DNA of 64,000 nt from Cellulomonas sp. KH9 (GTDB taxonomy: Bacteria; Actinomycetota; Actinomycetes; Actinomycetales; Cellulomonadaceae), in NCBI RefSeq assembly GCF_900114185.1, contig NZ_FOSE01000003.1, positions 372,001 through 436,000 of the forward strand, written 5' to 3'. Shown piece after piece: positions 25,849 through 33,596 of this stretch; within the stretch, counting starts at the first letter, position 1, and the number at the start of each line of letters is the position of its first letter. Position numbers and translations under genes: made by a program. A model generated the notes under the pieces. The model searched no databases. It was not told the origin of the DNA and saw nothing but the letters and a program-made list of their open reading frames with translations.

Positions 25849-27339
25849 TCACCAGGCGCCGGTAGACGACACCACGGCCCGGGCAGTCCGGGCCAGGATC
25901 ATCAAGTCGCCGAACGGTGTCCAGTTCTCTACATATGCGACGTCGAGGCGGATCGCCGTCGACGGGTCGAGGCTTGACCTACCCGATACCTGCCAGAGCC
26001 CGGTGAGTCCGGGCTTGACGAGCAGCCGGCGGTGAGCCGCGCGGTCGTAGGTCGCGACTTCCGCCGCGATCTGGGGTCGCGGACCGACGAGACTCATCTC
26101 GCCTCGCAGTACGTTTAGAAGCTGAGGGAGTTCGTCAAGGGAGTATCGCCGAAGCACGCGGCCAACTCTTGTGACGCGTGGGTCGTTCGTGGGCTTGTAG
26201 AAGGCGCGAAGACTGTCTGTTCCTTCGGCGGCGAGGACCTCGCCAAGACGCTCGTGTGCACGGTCCTGCATCGACCGGAATTTCAGCATTTTGAATGTGC
26301 GGCCGTCCTTTCCGATGCGCTCCTGCTTGTACAGGACCGGTCCGCGGCTCGTGGCCTTCACCAGAATGGCAAGGGTGAGGAGCAGTGGTGCGATGGCGAT
26401 GATGATCAGCAGTGCCCCGATCCAGTCGAAGGCTGACTTGACCAGGTACTTCGAGCCGGTGAAGCGCGCCTCGTCGACATACATCAGTGGCAAACCGTTG
26501 ACAGGCTGCATTAGGACACGGGGTCCAGCGACGTCGGTCAGGTTGAGTGTGACGGCCATATCGACTCCGCTTCCCTCGAGGTCCCAGGCGAGGGCGCGCA
26601 CTTCCTCGTGCGACATCGAGTAGGAGCCTGCGACGGCGACTGCCGTGACCCGGTGACGCCGAGCGAGTTCGGCGGCTCGGGTGTGACTGCCCAGGACTGG
26701 TACTCCTAGGACGTGCTCGACGGCGCGTGCCTCGTCCGCGCCCACGAGGCATACGCCAGCAACCTCGTACCCGGCGCGCGGGTTGCGGTGGAACTGGTCG
26801 ATGAGAGTCTCGACGTTGGTGCGCGGGCCGACTACGAGCACGGTGGAGCGGTCGTGCCCCGCGTCGCGGCGGCGGTGCAGCCGAGAACGCCAGGCGAATC
26901 GGCCGGCCAGGACGAGGGCCAGACCGAGAGGCGCGGCGATACCCAGGTACCCCCGCCCGAAGTCCATGCGCAGCAGGAAGCCGATCACCGCGACAGCGGC
27001 GAAGAGGTGCCACGTGACCTCGACTACGCGGCTGAACTCGTTGGTCCCGGTCCCCACCAACCGGCGGTCGCGGGTGCGCCCGACCGTCAACCCGGCGAAC
27101 CAGGCGATGAACAGGACGACCGACACCGCGAGGTAGGTCGGGGAGAACTCCCCCGACACCACAGCTCGCCCGTCGAGGGGGAACCGCACGGCGTAGGCGA
27201 TGCCGAGCGCGACCGCGAGGGCGACAGCGTCAGTGACCGCCACCCGGTCCGCGTACGCCCGCGCCCAGTGCGGTGCGGGCACCGCGGCGTGCTCCCCGAT
27301 CGGGGTACCTCTACGGTCCGTGTCCACCGCCGTGTTCAT
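25849..27339 (-). CDS. Initiating sugar (polyprenyl-phosphate glycosyl-1-phosphate) transferase
   Basis: The 496-residue product has the full WbaP/WcaJ-type layout: four membrane segments in the first 150 residues, a CoA-binding-like domain (VLVVGPRTNVETLI onward), then from about 305 a reentrant membrane helix and the bacterial sugar transferase domain. That domain carries VLYKQERIG, KMLKFRSM, RYSLDELPQLLNVL and SLVGPRP. It transfers a sugar-1-phosphate to undecaprenyl phosphate and so starts repeat-unit synthesis. The first 100 codons (near 27050-27339) are as GC-rich as the core chromosome while the rest is lower, hinting at a recombination border inside the gene. It reads divergently from the NCS2 permease. 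Confidence 0.93.
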   Translation of the reverse strand: MNTAVDTDRRGTPIGEHAAVPAPHWARAYADRVAVTDAVALAVALGIAYAVRFPLDGRAVVSGEFSPTYLAVSVVLFIAWFAGLTVGRTRDRRLVGTGTNEFSRVVEVTWHLFAAVAVIGFLLRMDFGRGYLGIAAPLGLALVLAGRFAWRSRLHRRRDAGHDRSTVLVVGPRTNVETLIDQFHRNPRAGYEVAGVCLVGADEARAVEHVLGVPVLGSHTRAAELARRHRVTAVAVAGSYSMSHEEVRALAWDLEGSGVDMAVTLNLTDVAGPRVLMQPVNGLPLMYVDEARFTGSKYLVKSAFDWIGALLIIIAIAPLLLTLAILVKATSRGPVLYKQERIGKDGRTFKMLKFRSMQDRAHERLGEVLAAEGTDSLRAFYKPTNDPRVTRVGRVLRRYSLDELPQLLNVLRGEMSLVGPRPQIAAEVATYDRAAHRRLLVKPGLTGLWQVSGRSSLDPSTAIRLDVAYVENWTPFGDLMILARTARAVVSSTGAW

Positions 27340-27394
27340 GAGCCCCCCTTTGCTGCTGCAGCGAGATATTCATCGCTATCGCAGTTAGGGGGTG

Positions 27395-27412
27395 CACGCT
27401 AACGGAAGCGTG
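27395..27412 (-). promoter_or_regulatory. Inverted repeat upstream of the sugar transferase
   Basis: CACGCT, AACGGA, AGCGTG forms a perfect 6-bp inverted repeat 56 bp before the sugar transferase start, in the 253 bp divergent promoter region. It is an operator candidate; no further support. Confidence 0.3.
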
Positions 27413-27592
27413 TTACGCGGTATCGCTCAAACTCCGACATTTGCGATCGTTTCAACCCAAGCCGTCTCACGCTCCGAAGGGATTTCACCCGTGGTGATGA
27501 CTCGTGACACCCCTCGATGACGGATGAGAGGTGAGCGTCCTCACTGCGGACGCGGTACGGCGCGGTAACCCGCCTCTGCCACACTGCGGCCC

Positions 27593-29086
27593 ATGGCGAC
27601 CACTCCCTCTGCGGAGAAGCCCGTCGACGCTCCCGCAGGCGCCCCCCGCAACGGCGTCGACCGCTTCTTCAAGATCACCGAGCGAGGCTCCACCATCGGC
27701 GCCGAGGTGCGCGGTGGACTCGTGACCTTCTTCACGATGAGCTACATCATCGTGCTCAACCCGCTCATCCTGGGCTTCGTGCCGGACGGCACGGGGGAGT
27801 TCCTGGGTGGCGGCCCGGGTGACGGCAGCAACCTGCCGCTCATCGCCGCGGCGACCGCGCTGGTCGCCGGTGTCCTGTCGATCCTCATGGGCCTCGTGGC
27901 CAACTTCCCCATGGCGCTGGCCGCGGGCCTCGGCCTCAACGCGGTCGTGGCCTTCACCATCGCGGCGATCCCGGGCGTGTCCTGGGCGGACGCCATGGGC
28001 ATCGTCGTCCTCGAGGGCCTGATCATCACGGTCCTGGTGCTCACCGGGTTCCGCACGGCCGTGTTCCGGGCCGTCCCGCGTGAGCTGAAGGTCGCGATCG
28101 GCGTCGGCATCGGCCTGTTCATCACGCTCATCGGCTTCGTCAACGGCGGGTTCGTCCGCCAGGGTGGCGGCACGCCGCTCGAGCTGGGCATCGGTGGCTC
28201 CCTCGCGGGTTGGCCGTCGCTCGTGTTCGTCCTCGGCCTGGTCCTGGCGATCGTCCTCATGGTCAAGCGCGTGCGCGGCGGCCTGCTGATCGCCGTCGTC
28301 GGCACCACCGTGATCGCCGTGATCGTCGAGGCCATCGCGGAGATCGGCGACCAGGCCGGCGGCGAGAACCCCGTCGGCTGGCACCAGAACGTGCCCGCCG
28401 TGCCCGACGCGATCGCGTCCGTGCCGGACCTGTCGCTGCTCGGTCAGTTCTCGCTGTTCGGTGCCGTCGGCCAGATCGGCGTCCTCGCCGTGGCGCTGCT
28501 CGTCTTCTCGATCCTGCTCGCCGACTTCTTCGACACGATGGGCACCATGGTCGCCGTCGGGTCGGAGGCCAAGCTGCTCGACGAGGGCGGCAACCCCCCG
28601 CGCAGCAAGCAGATCCTGCTCGTCGACTCCCTGGGTGCCGTCGCCGGTGGTGTCGGGTCCGTCTCGTCCAACACCGCGTACGTCGAGTCGACGTCCGGTG
28701 TCGCCGAGGGCGCCCGCACCGGCCTCGCGTCCGTCGTCACCGGCATCGCGTTCCTGCTCGCGACGTTCCTGTCGCCGCTGGTCGCGATGGTCCCGTCCGA
28801 GGCGGCCGCGCCCGTCCTCGTCGTCGTCGGCTTCCTCATGGTCACGCAGATCACCGGCGTGGACTGGAAGTCCCCCGAGATCGCGGTCCCCGCGTTCCTC
28901 ACGCTCGTGCTCATGCCGTTCACCTACTCGATCACCACGGGCATCGGCGCGGGGTTCATCGCGTTCGTGCTCATCAAGGTCGCGGTCGGCAAGGCCCGGC
29001 AGGTGCACCCGCTCATGTGGTTCGCAGCGCTGGCATTCGTCGTGTACTTCACCCTCGGCCCCATCCAGGAGCTGATCGGCCTGTAA
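27593..29086 (+). CDS. NCS2 family nucleobase permease (AzgA/GhxP-like)
   Basis: The 497-residue protein has about 12-14 membrane segments and strong similarity to the AzgA-like branch of NCS2 purine transporters. It starts GVDRFFKITERGSTIGAEVRGG, contains FFTMSYIIVLNP, GLGLNAVVAF, DFFDTMGT and SSNTAYVESTSGVAEGART. It should import purines such as hypoxanthine, guanine or adenine with protons. Length fits the family (430-500). The stop lies only 5 bp from the convergent VanZ stop. GC is high, marking return to core-like composition. Confidence 0.93.
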   Translation: MATTPSAEKPVDAPAGAPRNGVDRFFKITERGSTIGAEVRGGLVTFFTMSYIIVLNPLILGFVPDGTGEFLGGGPGDGSNLPLIAAATALVAGVLSILMGLVANFPMALAAGLGLNAVVAFTIAAIPGVSWADAMGIVVLEGLIITVLVLTGFRTAVFRAVPRELKVAIGVGIGLFITLIGFVNGGFVRQGGGTPLELGIGGSLAGWPSLVFVLGLVLAIVLMVKRVRGGLLIAVVGTTVIAVIVEAIAEIGDQAGGENPVGWHQNVPAVPDAIASVPDLSLLGQFSLFGAVGQIGVLAVALLVFSILLADFFDTMGTMVAVGSEAKLLDEGGNPPRSKQILLVDSLGAVAGGVGSVSSNTAYVESTSGVAEGARTGLASVVTGIAFLLATFLSPLVAMVPSEAAAPVLVVVGFLMVTQITGVDWKSPEIAVPAFLTLVLMPFTYSITTGIGAGFIAFVLIKVAVGKARQVHPLMWFAALAFVVYFTLGPIQELIGL

Positions 29087-29091
29087 CGGCC

Positions 29092-29565
29092 TCAGCCCTC
29101 CGACGTCACCCGGCCCGGGTCCGCACTCGCGGACCCGGGCCGCGTGCGTCCGGCGCGGGCCACGACCCACGCCAGCACCGCCACACCCACGGCCGCGCCC
29201 AGCGTGTTCATCACGACGTCCTGCACGGTCGAGAACCGGTCCGGCAGCACCCGCTGCACCGTCTCGATCGCCGCCGACGTCGCCAGGCCCAGCAGTACCA
29301 CCGCCCACCACCGGCGCAGCCCCACCAGCAGCCCCACCAGCACGCCGAACGGCACGAACATCACCACGTTCGCCAGGGGCTCCACGACCTCGAACCGCAG
29401 CGGCACGCCCCGCTCGTCCAGCCAGGCCAGCACCGTGCGGACCACGCCCAGCGACCCGTCGTGGGTGCGTCCCGGTGTCAGCGTGACGGCCCCGACGGCG
29501 GCCAGGTAGACCACCAGGAGCGGGACGACGACACGGCGGGGCGCGGGGACGGTGGCGGGGAGCAC
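29092..29565 (-). CDS. VanZ-like family membrane protein
   Basis: The 157-residue protein has four membrane segments and the VanZ signature in the middle: VEPLANVVMFVPFGVL, then a segment with ETVQRVLPDRFSTVQDVVMNTLGAAVG. VanZ-like proteins are small, widespread and mostly uncharacterised; one member gives low-level teicoplanin resistance. GTG at 29563-29565 was chosen because the membrane part begins right after it; the frame's upstream extension is antisense to the dehydrogenase gene. The last codons contain a strong hairpin that probably acts as a terminator for the convergent permease. Confidence 0.85.
   Translation of the reverse strand: MLPATVPAPRRVVVPLLVVYLAAVGAVTLTPGRTHDGSLGVVRTVLAWLDERGVPLRFEVVEPLANVVMFVPFGVLVGLLVGLRRWWAVVLLGLATSAAIETVQRVLPDRFSTVQDVVMNTLGAAVGVAVLAWVVARAGRTRPGSASADPGRVTSEG
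29111..29142 (+). terminator. Strong hairpin within the VanZ 3' end
   Basis: CGGCCCGGGTCCGC (29111-29124), loop ACTC, then its perfect complement (29129-29142) gives a 14-bp stem. It lies 25 bp past the NCS2 stop, so it would end that transcript while being coding sequence of VanZ. Confidence 0.6.
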
Positions 29566-29635
29566 GCGCCCAGCATGCCCGTCACCCGGACGGGCGTGCC
29601 TGCACCGGACCCGCGGCGGCCCGCGGTTAGGCTCG

Positions 29636-29661
29636 CAGCAAAGCCCCCATTCTTTTTGCTG
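29636..29661 (+). promoter_or_regulatory. Leader hairpin and -10 element before the dehydrogenase
   Basis: A TTAGGCT -10-like sequence (29626-29632) precedes CAGCAAA and TTTGCTG (29636-29642 and 29655-29661), which can pair in the short leader 15 bp before the GTG at 29677. This may affect translation start. Confidence 0.3.
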
Positions 29662-29676
29662 AAGCGGAGCATTCAC

Positions 29677-31002
29677 GTGCGCATATCGGTCATCGGCTGC
29701 GGCTACCTCGGCGCCGTCCACGCCGCGAGCATGGCGTCCCTGGGCCACGACGTGGTGGGCATCGACGTCGACGCCGACAAGGTCGCCCGCCTCGCCGCCG
29801 GGACCGCACCGTTCTACGAGCCCGGCCTGCCCGAGCTGCTCGACGAGGTCTCCGCCACCGGCCGCCTGCGGTTCACCACCGACACGGCGCAGGCCGCGGG
29901 CGCCCGCGTGCACTTCCTGTGCGTCGGCACCCCGCAGAAGCACGGCGAGTTCCGCGCGGACCTGTCCTACGTCGACGCGGCGTTCGACGCGCTGGTGCCG
30001 CACCTGGCCCCCGGTGACGTCGTCGCGGGCAAGTCCACCGTGCCCGTCGGCACCGCGGAGGCGCTGGCCGCCCGCCTCGCCGGCACCGGCGCCACGCTGG
30101 TGTGGAACCCCGAGTTCCTGCGCGAGGGCTTCGCCGTCAAGGACACGCTGCACCCCGACCGTCTGGTCTACGGCCTGCCGACGGACGACGAGGGCGTGCC
30201 CACCGCCGAGGGCGACGCCGCCCGCGCGCTGCTCGACGAGGTCTACGCGACGCCGCTGGCCGAGCGCACCCCCCTCGTGGTGACCGACTACGCGACCGCC
30301 CAGCTGGTCAAGGTCGCCGCCAACTCGTTCCTCGCCACCAAGATCTCCTTCATCAACGCCATGGCCGAGCTGTGCGAGGCCACGGGCGCCGACGTCACCC
30401 GCCTGGCCGACGCCATCGGCTACGACGAGCGCATCGGCCGCCGCTTCCTCAACGCCGGACTCGGGTTCGGCGGCGGGTGCCTGCCCAAGGACATCCGCGC
30501 CTTCATGGCGCGCGCGGGGGAGCTCGGCGTGGACCAGGCCCTGTCGTTCCTGCGGGAGGTCGACTCCATCAACATGCGCCGCCGCGTGCGCATGGTCGAC
30601 CTGGCGCGCGAGGTCTGCGCCGGCTCGATCGTCGGACGCCGCGTCGCGGTGCTCGGGGCCGCGTTCAAGCCCGACAGCGACGACGTGCGCGACTCGCCCG
30701 CCCTGTCGGTGGCCGCCCAGATGCAGCTGCAGGGCGCGCACGTGACCGTCACCGACCCGCAGGCCGTGGAGAACGCGCGCGCCAAGTGGCCGGACCTCAA
30801 GTACGCCGCCACCGCGCTGGAGGCCGCGCAGGACGCCGACGTCGTCGTGCTCGCCACCGAGTGGGAGGAGTACCGGGACCTGGACCCCGCGCAGCTCGGT
30901 GCGGTCGTGGCGCAGCGCGCCATCGTCGACGGGCGCAACGTGCTGGACCCGCGGGCCTGGCGCGCGGCCGGCTTCACGTACCGGGCCCTCGGCCGCCCCT
31001 GA
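29677..31002 (+). CDS. ugd: UDP-glucose 6-dehydrogenase
   Basis: The 441-residue product has all features of the UDP-glucose/GDP-mannose dehydrogenase family. It has an N-terminal Rossmann site VIGCGYLGAVHAASM, VGTPQ, NPEFLREG, the catalytic Cys in GGGCLPKD (C268), and a C-terminal UDP-binding domain with GAAFKPDSDDVRDSPA. It oxidises UDP-glucose to UDP-glucuronate in the cytoplasm with two NAD+. This precursor could feed the exopolysaccharide made by the cluster ending 2.3 kb upstream (inference). GTG 29677 has AGCGGAG at 29664-29670. GC is high, so it looks like a core gene. Confidence 0.93.
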   Translation: MRISVIGCGYLGAVHAASMASLGHDVVGIDVDADKVARLAAGTAPFYEPGLPELLDEVSATGRLRFTTDTAQAAGARVHFLCVGTPQKHGEFRADLSYVDAAFDALVPHLAPGDVVAGKSTVPVGTAEALAARLAGTGATLVWNPEFLREGFAVKDTLHPDRLVYGLPTDDEGVPTAEGDAARALLDEVYATPLAERTPLVVTDYATAQLVKVAANSFLATKISFINAMAELCEATGADVTRLADAIGYDERIGRRFLNAGLGFGGGCLPKDIRAFMARAGELGVDQALSFLREVDSINMRRRVRMVDLAREVCAGSIVGRRVAVLGAAFKPDSDDVRDSPALSVAAQMQLQGAHVTVTDPQAVENARAKWPDLKYAATALEAAQDADVVVLATEWEEYRDLDPAQLGAVVAQRAIVDGRNVLDPRAWRAAGFTYRALGRP

Positions 31003-31062
31003 CGTCGTCCCGCGCCGCGCCGTGCCGACCGGTGCCGGCGCGGCCGGTGCACGGGAGGGCGC

Positions 31063-31716
31063 TCAGCCCTCCCCGTCGCCGACGAGCACGAGCGTGCACA
31101 CCAGCTCGTCGCCGTCCTGGGCGCACGCGGTGGAGGCGTCGGTCAGCGCCGGGTCCAGCACGTTGGACCGGTGGCCGGGGGAGCCCATCCACGCGGTCGC
31201 GACGTCGCGCGGGTCCGCGGCCGCGCGGCTGAGGTTCTCCGCGGCCATGGCCCGCGGCGCGCACGCCGTCAGCACGTCGTCCAGGGGTGCGTGCTCCAGC
31301 GGCTGCCCCACCAGGGCGGCGGCACGCTGCGTGGCGACGTCCGCCGCGCACGGTGCGTCCCCCCACGCGGGCAGCCCGGCCGCCGTGCGCTCCGCCTGGG
31401 CGGCAGCCAGCAGGTCGGCGGCGTAGTCGTCGGGCTCGACGCCGGCGGACGACCACGGCCGCAGCGTCACCGCGGTGCCACCCGGTGCAGCCGTGCCACC
31501 CGGCGCCGCGGTGGCACCCGTGCCGGAGTCGCGCAGCCCCGTGACGGCGGCCGCCGCGGCGAGCACGAACGCCCCCACGAGCAGCGCCACGGGCAGGGCG
31601 TTGCCGCGGCGTCGCGGGACGCCGGAGCCGCGGCGTCGCGGGGTGTCGGACGCGTCGGGCCGCGCGGACGGGTCGGGCTGCGCGGCGGGGTCGGGCTGCG
31701 CCGTCGGGTCGCTCAC
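31063..31716 (-). CDS. Membrane-anchored CAP (SCP-like) domain protein
   Basis: The 217-residue protein has a cytoplasmic Pro/Asp-rich start with QPDPAAQPDPSARPD repeats, a membrane helix at about 42-62 (LPVALLVGAFVLAAAAAVTG), and an outside CAP domain. The CAP residues are seen as a His in LEHAPL, AENLSRA and WMGSPGHRSNVLD. Cys residues around it could pair. The start GTG overlaps the stop of the upstream gene (GTGA), so it is translationally coupled to the degenerate GGDEF-EAL-like protein, an unusual pairing. Confidence 0.85.
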   Translation of the reverse strand: MSDPTAQPDPAAQPDPSARPDASDTPRRRGSGVPRRRGNALPVALLVGAFVLAAAAAVTGLRDSGTGATAAPGGTAAPGGTAVTLRPWSSAGVEPDDYAADLLAAAQAERTAAGLPAWGDAPCAADVATQRAAALVGQPLEHAPLDDVLTACAPRAMAAENLSRAAADPRDVATAWMGSPGHRSNVLDPALTDASTACAQDGDELVCTLVLVGDGEG

Positions 31717-33011
31717 GTCGCGTCCTGCGCCCAGTGCATCGCCACGTCGTACCGGTCCCAGCGTGGTGCGAGCGTGTCCTGCCCGTGCGTGGCGTTGACC
31801 AGCACGGCGGTCTGCCGCAGCGTCAGACCCACCAGGCGGGCGCGCTCCAGCAGCTGCCCGCCGGGGTGCGGGGTGCGCGGGCGGGGGGCGGGCACGGGCC
31901 GACGGTGCAGCTGCAGGGCCGCGCGGGTGCCCGTCAGGGCGGGGATCCCGTTGCGGGCCGCGTGCTCGAGGATCGCGGCGTGCACCGACCGGTCCTCGGC
32001 CTCCAGCGCGGCGCCGTGCTCCAGGTACGGGTCCATCAGCACGGCGTTGACCGGCAGCTCGTCGAACGCGGCCAGCGGCTCACGCCCCGAGCCGTAGAAG
32101 GTCAGGACGATGCGGCGCCCCTGCGCGCGCAGGGTGCGCAGCGCCTCCATCACCTCGTCGACGGCCGCGAGCCACGCCGACACGCCGATCCACACCCCGG
32201 GCGGGCACTGCTCGGCCAGCAGCTGCGCGAGGCTGCCGCGCGCGGGTCCGGTGCCGGACAGCACCGCGGAGGCGTCCCACAGCACCGGTCCCTCCACGGG
32301 TGACGCCGCCACGATATGGGGGATCGCGCCGTGCGCGGCCCGGGCGACGTCGACGTACCGGGTGGAGCGCGTCAGGGACAGCAGGCCCTCGGCGCGCTCG
32401 GCGTGCGCGCCGTCGAGCCCGGCGGCGTGCAGCCGCACCTGCGTGCCGAACCGCTCGCCGGTCACCGCGTCCCACAGCGGACGCCGCGAGACCTCACCGG
32501 CGGACCAGTGGTCCTGCACCGGGACGGTCCCGGGCGGCAGCACCAGCCGCTCGATGGCCCGTGCGGTCACGTCGGCGGACGTGGCGGCCGGCCCCTGCGC
32601 GGCGGCGACCAGCGGCCGGGGGCCCACGGCGCGGCGGGTGCGCACGCGCAGCTCGTCCAGCCGCGAACGCAGCTCGCGCGACTCGTCGGGGGAGTGCAGG
32701 GCGACGTAGGCCGCGGCCGCCTCCCCGATGGCCACCACGCTGCCCGGGGCGTCGGCCCACAGCTCGAGGTCCCGGCACAGCGCACGCTCGGCGACGTCGA
32801 CGCCCCGGGCGCGGCCCGGCAGGCTGCGGGTGGTGGGGGTGTCGTAGGCCAGGGTGACCACGCTGACCACCGCGTCGTCGGGTGCCGGGTGGAGGCAGCC
32901 GGTGTTCAGCGCGGTCGCGGCGGGACGGTTCGTCACCGGGTCCATCGTCGAGGCGAGGACGTGCTCGGCAACGAGCGCGTCGTTCGACACGTCCCAGTTG
33001 GAACCTTTCAT
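31713..33011 (-). CDS. Protein resembling a degenerate GGDEF-EAL (c-di-GMP) protein
   Basis: This 432-residue protein has no clean family signature but shows traces of a tandem GGDEF-EAL layout. Residues 22-34 (TMDPVTNRPAATA) recall the DPLTGLPNR start of GGDEF domains. AIGEAAAAYVAL (94-105) sits where GGDEF should be. Residues 284-361 follow the late EAL pattern: EVMEALRTLRAQGRRIVL, FYGSG in place of DFGTG, LPVNAVLMD in place of LPVDxxKID, and AEDRSVHAAILEHAARNGIPAL. The catalytic EAL, DDFG and E residues are missing, so no enzyme activity is expected; it may bind a ligand or a partner. ATG 33011 has GGGAGGG upstream. It is coupled to the CAP gene. Confidence 0.55.
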   Translation of the reverse strand: MKGSNWDVSNDALVAEHVLASTMDPVTNRPAATALNTGCLHPAPDDAVVSVVTLAYDTPTTRSLPGRARGVDVAERALCRDLELWADAPGSVVAIGEAAAAYVALHSPDESRELRSRLDELRVRTRRAVGPRPLVAAAQGPAATSADVTARAIERLVLPPGTVPVQDHWSAGEVSRRPLWDAVTGERFGTQVRLHAAGLDGAHAERAEGLLSLTRSTRYVDVARAAHGAIPHIVAASPVEGPVLWDASAVLSGTGPARGSLAQLLAEQCPPGVWIGVSAWLAAVDEVMEALRTLRAQGRRIVLTFYGSGREPLAAFDELPVNAVLMDPYLEHGAALEAEDRSVHAAILEHAARNGIPALTGTRAALQLHRRPVPAPRPRTPHPGGQLLERARLVGLTLRQTAVLVNATHGQDTLAPRWDRYDVAMHWAQDAT

Positions 33012-33081
33012 GACCGCATCCCTCCCCGGGCCTGACTGTTCACCACCCCGGTGACCTGCGCAAGAGCACGTCCAGATGTAT

Positions 33082-33107
33082 TTACCTCAGGTCATGATGT
33101 AGGGTAA
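33082..33107. promoter_or_regulatory. Candidate MarR operator in the divergent promoter
   Basis: TTACC (33082-33086) and GGTAA (33103-33107) form an inverted repeat that encloses the palindrome ACCTCAGGT (33084-33092). A TAGGGT -10 element overlaps at 33100-33105, eight bases before the MarR GTG. Autorepression by the MarR protein would fit. Confidence 0.45.
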
Positions 33108-33113
33108 CCATCT

Positions 33114-33596
33114 GTGACCGTCGCCCCCGCCCCCGCCAGCCCCGCCGTCGCGCAGTCCGGGCCTCCCGCAGCGGGCGCCGCGGACCTCGCGCTCGCCGCC
33201 GAGCTCCGCGTCACCCTCGGCCGCGCCACCCGGCGCCTCAAGGCCGAGCGCGGTGACGCCGGCCTGTCCGACCCCCAGTTCAACGTGCTCGCGATCCTGC
33301 TGCGGGAGGGGCCCACCAGCCCCGGCCGGCTCGCCGAGCACGAGCGCATCGCCGCCCCCGCCATGACCCGCACGGTCGGCTGCCTCGCCGACCGCGGGCT
33401 CGTGAGCAAGCAGGAGCACCCCACCGACGGCCGTCAGGTCGTCGTCAGCCTCACCCCCGAGGGCGAGGCCGAGGTGGCGGAGACCCGCCGTCGCCGCGAC
33501 GCCTGGCTGTCCGCCCGGCTCGCGGGCCTCGAGGCGGACGAGCGCGCCGTCCTCGTCCAGGCTGCCGAGATCCTCCGGAGGATCACCACGTCGTGA
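33114..33596 (+). CDS. MarR family transcriptional regulator
   Basis: The 160-residue product has the winged helix of MarR proteins: LSDPQFNVLAILLREGPTSPGRLAEHERIAAPAMTRTVGCL as helix-turn-helix, followed by the wing KQEHPTDGRQVVVSLTPEG, and a C-terminal dimerisation helix. It would bind a palindromic operator and respond to small phenolic or toxic compounds. Its stop overlaps the MFS start as GTGA, so it very likely controls that exporter. GTG 33114 has no ribosome-binding site but a -10 element eight bases upstream, suggesting a leaderless mRNA. Confidence 0.92.
   Translation: MTVAPAPASPAVAQSGPPAAGAADLALAAELRVTLGRATRRLKAERGDAGLSDPQFNVLAILLREGPTSPGRLAEHERIAAPAMTRTVGCLADRGLVSKQEHPTDGRQVVVSLTPEGEAEVAETRRRRDAWLSARLAGLEADERAVLVQAAEILRRITTS

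Noticed and set aside
16341..27339. The low-GC region as a prophage or integrative element.
   Set aside because: No integrase, phage structural or conjugation genes and no tRNA or attachment repeats were seen. Its content is a normal polysaccharide locus.
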